This document shows, in pieces, positions 1 through 5,006 of a stretch of 5,895 bases of DNA. The notes below the pieces were generated by a model that saw only the letters and a list, made by a program, of their open reading frames with translations, was not told the origin of the DNA and did not search any database. The DNA is from Chloroflexota bacterium (GTDB lineage: Bacteria; Chloroflexota; Dehalococcoidia; DSTF01; JACRBR01). Each line of letters begins with the position of its first letter. The stretch's first letter is position 1. The stretch covers positions 1 to 5,895 of the forward strand of contig JACRBR010000105.1 of NCBI GenBank assembly GCA_016213125.1. The letters are read 5' to 3'. Position numbers and translations under genes: made by a program.

Positions 1-378
1 GCCCAGGGGGCGTGACGTGCGTCGAAGCCGCACGATAGTCCCGGGGCTTTGGGCCGGTCCTCGCTGCAGTGCGTCTGTTCGTGCGTAACATCGGGGCCTC
101 CCTGGGTCTTAATTGCTCGGCACTTTTCGGTTTTTCCGACGCGCGGGCGGGGGCTTCTGGATTCAATTGCTTGGCACTTTTCGGCTTTTCGGCGTGGGTG
201 TTGGGACTCCAGATTCAATTGCACGGCGCTTTTCGGTTTTGGGACCGCTCCACGAGCGAACCGGTTGCGCCGGCCGAATGACGAGTGGCTCCCGGGGAGA
301 TTCTGGGGCCAGCGGGGGCGGATCTCCAAGCGCGGCGGATCACTTTTGCGAATTTGGCTCGGGCGCTACGGTGCAGGT
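1..378. other. Left-end non-coding stretch
   Basis: No convincing gene is seen here. An open frame runs in from position 49 and joins the DUF2277 gene, but its first 110 codons are low-complexity, Arg/Trp/Phe-rich and cross three DNA repeats whose unequal spacing puts the units in different frames. That argues against translation. The DUF2277 family starts at the Met-Cys-Arg at 379. The first 100 bases hold only short open fragments that stop quickly (for example tga at 13-15). The stretch is GC-rich except for the AT-rich repeats listed separately. It may contain the promoter for the DUF2277 gene, but no good -35/-10 pair was found. Confidence 0.6.
111..240. repeat. Three AT-rich direct repeats, 52-54 bp spacing
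   Basis: Three imperfect copies of a 24-bp core lie at 111-134, 165-188 and 217-240. Each reads AATTGC, two variable bases, then GGC(A/G)CTTTTCGG and a pyrimidine/T run. A looser block (CTGG or CCAG, then ATTC in copies 2 and 3) precedes the core. Start-to-start distances are 54 and 52 bp, about five DNA turns each. The sequences between are GC-rich and unlike each other. In copy 2 the CTTTTCGG block is itself duplicated (177-192). The role is unknown. It could be a set of protein-binding sites for the downstream gene, part of a dispersed repeat family, or a remnant of a mobile element. Confidence 0.75.
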
Positions 379-585
379 ATGTGCAGGAGCATCAAGCGGC
401 TACGTGAGCGAGACGAAGTAGCGCCGGAGGAGGCGATCCGGGAAGCGGCGCTGCAGTACGTGCGGAAGATCTCAGGCTACCGGCAACCCTCGCCGAAGAA
501 AGCGGCGGCGTTCGAAGCGGCGGTGGAGGAGATCGCCGCCGCGTCAGCACGGCTGCTGGAGGGAATTACGTCCCCCGAGAAATAG
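379..585 (+). CDS. DUF2277 family protein
   Basis: A 68-residue soluble protein. The opening Met-Cys-Arg-Ser-Ile-Lys and the following pattern (acidic/Pro turn, EEAIREAALQYVRKISG at residues 17-33, then a Pro-Ser and an Ala/Glu-rich helix ending in ARLLEG) match my recollection of the DUF2277 family, whose members are about 70-90 residues and start MCRNIK. Biochemical function is not known. The ATG at 379 is chosen because the family begins at this Met-Cys-Arg. The frame stays open upstream to 49, but that part looks non-coding. The ribosome binding site is weak (an AGG just before the start). The protein is predicted to be mostly helical, with no signal peptide or membrane segment. It is followed after 68 bp by the MNT/HEPN pair on the same strand, with no clear functional link. 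Confidence 0.85.
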   Translation: MCRSIKRLRERDEVAPEEAIREAALQYVRKISGYRQPSPKKAAAFEAAVEEIAAASARLLEGITSPEK

Positions 586-637
586 GCGGAACGGCTCGGC
601 AAGCGCACCGGGCCTTTCCAGTTACACTGTCACGGAC

Positions 638-643
638 GAGGAG
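638..643 (+). promoter_or_regulatory. Ribosome binding site of the MNT gene
   Basis: GAGGAG lies 10 bases before the ATG at 654, a good Shine-Dalgarno match that supports this start. Confidence 0.6.
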
Positions 644-653
644 ACGCCGGCAC

Positions 654-983
654 ATGGTTGTTGAAACACCAGCTGAATCGGCCATCCGTGAAATGACCGA
701 TATCATTGCGCGCCGCTTTCACCCCCTGAAGATATACCTCTTCGGATCACTCGCGACCGGCAGTGCAACACGAGACAGCGACGTCGATCTGCTCGTTGTC
801 ATGCCGGACGGAACCGATCCTCACGATGAGGCAATTCGTATAGGCGCTGCCCTGGCGCGGATGCGAGTGCCAAAGGATGTCGTCGTGACGACCCCCGCGG
901 AGATCAGGCGTAGGGGCCATGTGGTCAATTCTGCCTTGCGTTCTGCCCTTCGCGAGGGGCGGCTGCTGTATGGCCGACCCTGA
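654..983 (+). CDS. MNT-type minimal nucleotidyltransferase (antitoxin-like)
   Basis: A 109-residue single-domain protein of the DNA polymerase beta superfamily, minimal nucleotidyltransferase (MNT, NTP_transf_2) class. The signature is Gly31-Ser32, ten residues, then Asp43-x-Asp45 (GSx10DxD). This is the metal- and nucleotide-binding loop after a first helix and strand (KIYLFGS). The remaining strand with the third carboxylate is less clear. MNT proteins paired with HEPN proteins act as antitoxins in several systems, and in the MntA/HepT type the MNT adds AMP to the HEPN partner. That activity is inferred here. The stop codon overlaps the next gene by 14 bp, so the two are co-transcribed and probably translationally coupled. 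The motif residues look intact, so a catalytically competent enzyme is plausible. Confidence 0.88.
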   Translation: MVVETPAESAIREMTDIIARRFHPLKIYLFGSLATGSATRDSDVDLLVVMPDGTDPHDEAIRIGAALARMRVPKDVVVTTPAEIRRRGHVVNSALRSALREGRLLYGRP

Positions 984-1365
984 GACGCGCGAGGTTGCTG
1001 AGGAATGGCTGGCGTTCGCCCGCGAGGACCTCGCCATCACAAATTTGGCCGGGGCATCGAATCGGATTCGATGTTTCCACGCACAGCAGGCCGCCGAGAA
1101 AGGCATCAAGGCTCTGCTGACTCTTCTCGAGATCGAATTCGTACGAAGCCATGACCTGAACTACCTCGCGCAACTCCTCCCGCAGGAACTTGCGTTGGAA
1201 GCTGACGTGCTGGATCTCGAGCGGTTGTCGAGGTGGGCAGTCGAGCTCCGCTATCCGGGTTCGAGCGAGATCGACCGCAGCGAGCGTGATGTGGACAAGC
1301 TCCACGCGATCGCGCAAGCCATCGTCGACGAAATCGCCGGGCGGTTCTCCGGCGACGGTGTCTGA
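970..1365 (+). CDS. HEPN domain protein (partner of MNT)
   Basis: A 131-residue all-helical HEPN-domain protein (PF05168-like). The hallmark is the helix around residues 36-50, Phe-His-Ala-Gln-Gln-Ala-Ala-Glu-Lys followed by Gly-Ile-Lys-Ala-Leu-Leu. His61-Asp62-Leu63 and Arg94-Tyr95-Pro96 are also typical of the family. The start is set at ATG 970 because the conserved domain begins just after it and a GAGGGG lies about 10 bases upstream (954-959). The longer frame from 919 lies inside the MNT gene in another phase. HEPN proteins next to MNTs are often RNase toxins with an Rx4-6H motif late in the domain. No such motif is evident in the C-terminal half here; the only match, Arg32-x4-His37, sits in the second helix and may be coincidental. 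Toxicity therefore cannot be assumed. Confidence 0.85.
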   Translation: MADPETREVAEEWLAFAREDLAITNLAGASNRIRCFHAQQAAEKGIKALLTLLEIEFVRSHDLNYLAQLLPQELALEADVLDLERLSRWAVELRYPGSSEIDRSERDVDKLHAIAQAIVDEIAGRFSGDGV

Positions 1366-1412
1366 CGCGAGGTCGTCAGCCTTACGGGTACTCGCACACG
1401 CTGCTACAACCG

Positions 1413-1871
1413 CTATGGCTGCCGCGTGGCGAGGTAAGCGCGAATTTCGGCCAGGTGCTCGTGCACGTGATCGATGCCGTTTCCCTGGAGCATCTTGGCA
1501 CACATGCGGCCTTCGGCGAACCGCTCCTCGGGGAGGGCATCGGCGGCGGCGACGAGCAGGTTGAATGCTGCGACGTGCCCCGCGACGACGTCGACCACCG
1601 ATTGAGCATCGGCTTCCGCCGCAAAGGCGGCATTCATGTTGTCGTCGTCGGAGTAGTCGGCGCCTTCGGGGATGGGGGGCTGGCCGCTGGCGATGCGATG
1701 CATCATCTCGGTATTGAGGCGCTGCCAGCCGGCGATGTGGCCGAGCACGTGCTTGATGGACCAATCACCAAACGTCCGAGACAATATGACCTCGTCACTT
1801 AGTCCCGCGACCATCCGCGTTAGTTCGTTGTTGGCCTCGATCGCGGACTCAATCAGCTGTTGCTTCGACAT
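1413..1871 (-). CDS. DinB-like four-helix metal-binding protein
   Basis: A 152-residue protein of the DinB/YfiT-like superfamily, to which DUF1664/ClbS-type and maleylpyruvate-isomerase-N-type proteins are related. The motif Trp37-Ser-Ile-Lys-His-Val-Leu-Gly-His45-Ile-Ala-Gly-Trp49 is the usual 'WS..dvlgHl..w' helix. The C-terminal His135-Val-His-Glu-His139 supplies the other two expected metal-ligand histidines, so the His triad appears intact. Some members are thiol-dependent transferases or hydrolases; the substrate here cannot be told. The start at 1871 is preceded on the minus strand by an AGGA-containing stretch at suitable spacing. It begins 11 bp after the cofH stop, so it is probably the last gene of the F420 operon. 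It converges on the HEPN gene with a 47-bp gap and no obvious terminator hairpin. Confidence 0.85.
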   Translation of the reverse strand: MSKQQLIESAIEANNELTRMVAGLSDEVILSRTFGDWSIKHVLGHIAGWQRLNTEMMHRIASGQPPIPEGADYSDDDNMNAAFAAEADAQSVVDVVAGHVAAFNLLVAAADALPEERFAEGRMCAKMLQGNGIDHVHEHLAEIRAYLATRQP

Positions 1872-1882
1872 CCCGCTCTATC

Positions 1883-3199
1883 CTACGGGGTTGCCGGGGC
1901 CCGGTCGCCGGCGCGCTTGTAGTTGTCTTCGAAGCGGAAGCGTGAATCCTGCGTGAGCATCACGTAGCTGCCGAAACGTTCGTCCGTGCCGTCGACGAGG
2001 TCCAGCGGGTCGAAGTGCTCGTCCTCGATCGTCCCGAACTGCTTCTTGATCCGGTACAGCGTGTCGCGCTCCGCCGGGATGCGGCCCATCTCCCGGATGA
2101 GGGCGCGCATTTCGCGCGGGGCCATGCGCTGACCGTAGATCGCGCCGGCGGAGGTGCTGATGCTCTCGTTGATGAGCGTGCCCATGAAGTCGTTGCAGCC
2201 GGCGTCGAGGGCCATCTGGGCGAGCTTGGGGCCCTCTTTCACCCATGACGCCTGGATGTTGGGGATCCAGTTGTTGAGCATGATGCGGGAGACGGCGTAC
2301 ATCTTGATGACCTCTGCGCCGGTCGCGCCGCCGCGCAGCCCTTCGACGAGGCCCTTCTTGTACATCGGGGCTTCCTCGGCGATGAAGCTCAGCGGCACGA
2401 ACTCCGTGAACCCGCCGGTCTCACGCTGGATGTCCCGCAGCAGCCCGATGTGCTCGGCACGATGCCGCACTGTCTCCACGTGGCCGTACATGATCGTCGA
2501 CGTCGTGCGCAGCCCATTGCGGTGGGCGGCGGTGATGACCTCGATCCACTGATCCTTGGTGATCCGCCCCGGCGCGATGCGATCGCGCACATCCTGGTCG
2601 AGGATCTCCGCTGATGTCCCCGGGAGCGAGCCCACCCCGGCGTCCTTCAGCGCACGCACGTACTCCTCGATCGAGCAGCGCGCCCGCACGGCCCCGTACA
2701 GCACCTCCTCCGGCGAGAAGCCGTGGATGTGCATGTCGGGAAGCGCGCGCTTGATGGCCTTCGTGAGTTCGACGTAGTAGTAGCCGTCCATCTTCGGCGG
2801 CAGCCCGGCCTGGACGCAGATCTCGCGCGCGCCGAGATCCCACGCCTCCTGGGCGCGGCGGATGACCTCTTCCATCGGGAGGAAGTAGCCCTCCTCCTCG
2901 CGGTGCTCGCGCGAGAACGCGCAGAAGCCGCAGTGCTTGATACAGACGTTCGTGAAGTTGATGTTGCGGTTGATGACGTACGTCACAACATCGCCGACGG
3001 TCCGTCGCCGCAGTTCGTCGGCGGTGTGGATCGTCGCCGTCAGCGAGGGGCCGGAGGCCTCGAACAGCGTGACCCCTTCATCGACGCTGATGTCGTTCCC
3101 GTCGAGCGCGCGCCCCAAGATGCGGCCCACCTCCGGGTCGACGCGCAGCGGAAGTGAGAAGTCGGTGTCGTCGGTCGTCTGTCGGCGCTCGTCGGTCAT
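1883..3199 (-). CDS. cofH: FO synthase subunit 2 (CofH), radical SAM
   Basis: A 438-residue radical SAM enzyme. It joins the 4-hydroxybenzyl group of L-tyrosine to 5-amino-6-(D-ribitylamino)uracil (EC 2.5.1.147), the first step to the deazaflavin FO of coenzyme F420. The [4Fe-4S] motif CxxxCxxC is at Cys86, Cys90 and Cys93 (CIKHCGFCAF). It follows the family sequence VVTYVINRNINFTNVC and precedes FSREHREEEGYFL. Downstream, GSLPGTSAEILDQDVRD, STIMYGHVET and FVPLSFI are characteristic of CofH and distinguish it from CofG and from MqnC/MqnE. The N-terminus has about 15 polar residues before the conserved region, and no clear Shine-Dalgarno precedes the ATG at 3199, so the true start may lie slightly downstream. 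It sits 16 bp after the membrane protein gene and 11 bp before the DinB-like gene. It is cytoplasmic. Confidence 0.96.
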   Translation of the reverse strand: MTDERRQTTDDTDFSLPLRVDPEVGRILGRALDGNDISVDEGVTLFEASGPSLTATIHTADELRRRTVGDVVTYVINRNINFTNVCIKHCGFCAFSREHREEEGYFLPMEEVIRRAQEAWDLGAREICVQAGLPPKMDGYYYVELTKAIKRALPDMHIHGFSPEEVLYGAVRARCSIEEYVRALKDAGVGSLPGTSAEILDQDVRDRIAPGRITKDQWIEVITAAHRNGLRTTSTIMYGHVETVRHRAEHIGLLRDIQRETGGFTEFVPLSFIAEEAPMYKKGLVEGLRGGATGAEVIKMYAVSRIMLNNWIPNIQASWVKEGPKLAQMALDAGCNDFMGTLINESISTSAGAIYGQRMAPREMRALIREMGRIPAERDTLYRIKKQFGTIEDEHFDPLDLVDGTDERFGSYVMLTQDSRFRFEDNYKRAGDRAPATP

Positions 3200-3215
3200 C
3201 GGAGTGTCGCTTTCG

Positions 3216-3500
3216 CTAGGTGAACGATCTTATGGCCAAGAAGAAGGACGCGGCGCTCATCACCATCCCAAACAGCGAAAGCCCGACGTTTATGACTGCG
3301 GCCTCAGGTCGGGATGGCTTCACCAGGGGCTGGAACGCCCACGCAAGCCAGTCTGGGGCCCAATCAGGCGGCTCCCTTTGAAAGAAGGCGTAGATGCCGT
3401 GGCTGCCCTGGCGGAAAGTGCGTACGGCCTTCACCGTGATCATCAGGAGGAAAAGGCCGCAGGAGACGTAGATCAGGCCGTACGCTGTGTCTTCGGACAT
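3216..3500 (-). CDS. Small two-helix membrane protein in the F420 operon
   Basis: A 94-residue protein I do not recognise. Two hydrophobic segments, about residues 7-25 (YGLIYVSCGLFLLMITVKAV) and 67-90 (ending SAASFFLAI), would span the membrane. Between them lies a 40-residue, Trp- and Pro-rich loop with basic residues. There is no cleavable signal peptide. The ATG at 3500 is preferred: AGGA at 3508-3511 lies 7 bases upstream on the minus strand. An in-frame GTG one codon earlier (3503) is also possible. It begins 48 bp after cofG and ends 16 bp before cofH, so it is very likely co-transcribed with both. Position suggests, but does not prove, a link to F420 metabolism, such as anchoring or transport. 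Confidence 0.72.
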   Translation of the reverse strand: MSEDTAYGLIYVSCGLFLLMITVKAVRTFRQGSHGIYAFFQREPPDWAPDWLAWAFQPLVKPSRPEAAVINVGLSLFGMVMSAASFFLAIRSFT

Positions 3501-3518
3501 CACCTCATCCTGCGTTCA

Positions 3519-3540
3519 GGACAGGTCTGAAGACCTGTCC
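3519..3540. repeat. Perfect palindrome after cofG (10-bp arms)
   Basis: GGACAGGTCT at 3519-3528 and AGACCTGTCC at 3531-3540 are perfect inverted arms separated by two bases. On the minus strand it is preceded by CCCCGTACGG (3548-3539), which abuts the cofG stop codon. No T-run follows, so it is not a classic terminator. It could be a REP-like repeat, an RNA-processing or stability element between cofG and the next gene, or a protein-binding site. A second palindrome with a similar flank lies just upstream of cofG. Confidence 0.75.
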
Positions 3541-3548
3541 GTACGGGG

Positions 3549-4766
3549 CTATCCTTTCCATGCTTCTGCTTCTCTGCTCACCAGGCCCTTTGTGTCTGCT
3601 AATGGGGCGGTCACCTCGCGGATGCGCTCCGGCACGTAGCCCTGGAACCCGCGATCCTCGCGCACATACTCCGGATAGATCCCGAACCGCTCGCGCAGCG
3701 TGAAGCCCGCGTCCGCGCACGTCTCTCGCAGGTCCAGCAGGTTCGGCCACGGCCTCTCCGGATTGATGTGGTCCTTCGTCACCGGCGAGATCCCGCCCCA
3801 GTCGTTAATGCCGGCGAGCAGGTACATGCCGTGTGCGTCGGGCGTCAGGTTCGGCGGTGCCTGGATGTTCATCTCCCCGCCCAGCAGCAGGCGCGCGGTC
3901 GCGATCGTCCGCAGCATCTCGAAGACCGAAGGCTCGTCCTTGTGCCGCATCGCGATGTCGTCCTTCACGCGGAAGTTCTGGACGATGACCTCCTGGATGT
4001 GGCGGTACTCGTCGTGCAGATCGCGGATCGCCAGCAGCGAGTCCACCCGCTCCTCGCGCGTCTCGCCGATGCCGATGAGAATGCCTGTGGTCCACGCGAC
4101 CTTCTCCTCGCCGGCGATGCGCATGGTGCGCAGGCGCTCCTCGGGGATCTTGCCGGGGCAGTTCCAGTGCGCCTGCCCCTTCTCGTGCAGCCGCATCGAC
4201 ATGACCTCGAGCATCATGCCCATCGACGCGCTCACCTCGCGTAGTGACACGATTTCGTCGCGCTCCATCAGCCCCTGGTTGATGTGCGGCTGCAGCCCCG
4301 TCTCGCGCAGCACCAGCTCCGCCATCTCGCGCACGTACGACGACGTCGTCGTGTGGCCGTAGCGCGCGAGGTCGTCGCGCACAAAGTCGTACGTCTCCTC
4401 CGGCCGCTCGCCGAGCGAGAACAGTGCCTCCTTGCAGCCCATCCGCTGCCCCGCGCGCGCGACCGCGAGCACCTCGTCGGGCGACATCGTGTGAGCAAGC
4501 TCGTCGCGAGGGCCGCGCGCGAAGGTGCAGTAGCCGCACTTCTGGCGGCAGAGGTTCGTGAGCGGGATGAAGACCTTGCGGGAGTACGTGACCGTGCGGC
4601 CGTGGTGGCGGTCGCGGAGCTCTGACGCGGCGGCCATCATCTGGGTGAGAGCGGTCGCGTCGGCGTGGATGAGGACGTAGCCGTCGGACGCAGTGAGGCG
4701 CTCGCCGACGAGCGCGCGGGCGGTGATGTCTTGGATGCGGTCGGGCGCGGTTGTGAGCTCGATCAT
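3549..4766 (-). CDS. cofG: FO synthase subunit 1 (CofG), radical SAM
   Basis: A 405-residue radical SAM enzyme, 7,8-didemethyl-8-hydroxy-5-deazariboflavin synthase (EC 4.3.1.32). It cyclises the CofH product to FO with loss of ammonia. The CxxxCxxC cluster motif is at Cys73, Cys77 and Cys80, in the typical CofG context VFIPLTNLC...CGYCTFAR. Other family signatures are CKEALFSLGERPEE, PHINQGLM, KIPEERLRTM and, near the C-terminus, NDWGGISPVTKDHINPE. The ATG at 4766 is chosen because the family's N-terminal helix begins there. Upstream codons run through a palindrome and look non-coding. Spacing from GGGG to the ATG is only about 3 nt, so the ribosome site is atypical. It is the first gene of the operon, behind a probable promoter and structured leader. 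Its separation from CofH excludes an FbiC fusion. Confidence 0.96.
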   Translation of the reverse strand: MIELTTAPDRIQDITARALVGERLTASDGYVLIHADATALTQMMAAASELRDRHHGRTVTYSRKVFIPLTNLCRQKCGYCTFARGPRDELAHTMSPDEVLAVARAGQRMGCKEALFSLGERPEETYDFVRDDLARYGHTTTSSYVREMAELVLRETGLQPHINQGLMERDEIVSLREVSASMGMMLEVMSMRLHEKGQAHWNCPGKIPEERLRTMRIAGEEKVAWTTGILIGIGETREERVDSLLAIRDLHDEYRHIQEVIVQNFRVKDDIAMRHKDEPSVFEMLRTIATARLLLGGEMNIQAPPNLTPDAHGMYLLAGINDWGGISPVTKDHINPERPWPNLLDLRETCADAGFTLRERFGIYPEYVREDRGFQGYVPERIREVTAPLADTKGLVSREAEAWKG

Positions 4767-4769
4767 CGT

Positions 4770-4804
4770 CCCCGTATCGGGCGGAGCTAAAGCTCCGCGG
4801 GTAC
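4770..4804. repeat. Palindromic element just upstream of cofG
   Basis: Perfect arms GCGGAGCT (4781-4788) and AGCTCCGC (4791-4798) are separated by AA. On the plus strand it is preceded by CCCCGTATCGG (4770-4780) and followed by GGGTAC (4799-4804). It ends 3 bases before the cofG ATG, so a hairpin in the mRNA would sit across the ribosome-entry region. The geometry (two-base spacer and a CCCCGTA(T)CGG flank) resembles the palindrome at the other end of cofG, in the opposite orientation. Confidence 0.72.
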
Positions 4805-4821
4805 TTGCCCTTCCCCTGCAC

Positions 4822-4860
4822 AAACAAAAATGCCAGCGCCGTGGACGCCGCTGTGCGGCG
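4822..4860 (-). promoter_or_regulatory. Possible transcription attenuator in the cofG leader
   Basis: On the minus strand, reading towards cofG, arms CGCCGC and GCGGCG (4860-4855 and 4851-4846, loop ACA) form a perfect 6-bp hairpin. The second arm also lies within an alternative hairpin, CAGCGGCG paired with CGGCGCTG (4853-4846 and 4841-4834, loop TCCA, one G-G mismatch). Three bases later comes a U-rich run (TTTTTGTTT, 4830-4822). The two hairpins exclude each other, and the second with its U-run looks like an intrinsic terminator. Another small hairpin, CTGGC/GCCAG, lies upstream at 4878-4894. No known riboswitch class was recognised. The regulatory role is inference. Confidence 0.4.
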
Positions 4861-4933
4861 ATCCTTCGGCCCGGCGACTGGCTCGTACCGCCAGCAGGTG
4901 TGACCCGCCAGGTTCTTCGACTGCTATCTGTGG

Positions 4934-4963
4934 ATCATAGGTAGTCCGCGCGCGGCGAGTCAA
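4934..4963 (-). promoter_or_regulatory. Sigma-70-type promoter of the F420 operon
   Basis: On the minus strand TTGACT (4963-4958) and TATGAT (4939-4934) are separated by 18 bp. Each is one base from the consensus boxes, which is notable in this GC-rich DNA. Transcription would start near 4927, giving a leader of about 160 nt before the cofG ATG at 4766. It lies in the gap between the phosphotransferase stop and cofG, so the operon need not depend on read-through. Confidence 0.62.
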
Positions 4964-5006
4964 GGGCTGGAAGGCGATCGGCGGTCAGCAGGTCAGCCCC
5001 CACGCG

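Noticed and set aside
171..192. Sigma-54 promoter (TTGGCAC in repeat copy 2)
   Set aside because: The -24-like TGGCAC is not followed by a TTGC box at the required spacing.
111..240. CRISPR array
   Set aside because: Only three diverged copies with variable 22-28-base gaps and no cas genes; the copies differ from each other more than CRISPR repeats do.
49..378. N-terminal 110 codons of a 178-residue open frame that ends in the DUF2277 gene
   Set aside because: The composition is low-complexity, and the DNA repeats inside have unequal, non-triplet spacing. The recognisable family begins at the internal Met-Cys-Arg at 379.
623..628. TACACT as -10 box for the MNT/HEPN pair
   Set aside because: No -35-like hexamer lies 16-18 bases upstream, so a promoter cannot be supported.
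925..1764. 279-codon minus-strand open frame across HEPN and the DinB-like gene
   Set aside because: Arg/Ala/Pro-rich shadow of two well-supported genes in other frames; it matches no family I recognise.
3519..3540. Rho-independent terminator between cofG and the membrane protein
   Set aside because: No T-run follows the hairpin on either strand, and closely spaced co-directional genes follow.
3805..4827. 340-codon minus-strand open frame over cofG
   Set aside because: Out-of-frame reading of cofG, extremely rich in Arg, Ala, His and Pro. CofG itself carries clear motifs.
4834..4933. T-box or other known riboswitch upstream of cofG (GGCGGTAC and CGTCC resemble T-box pieces)
   Set aside because: The T-box core GGGTGGNACCGCG is not matched, and cofG is not an aminoacyl-tRNA or amino-acid gene.
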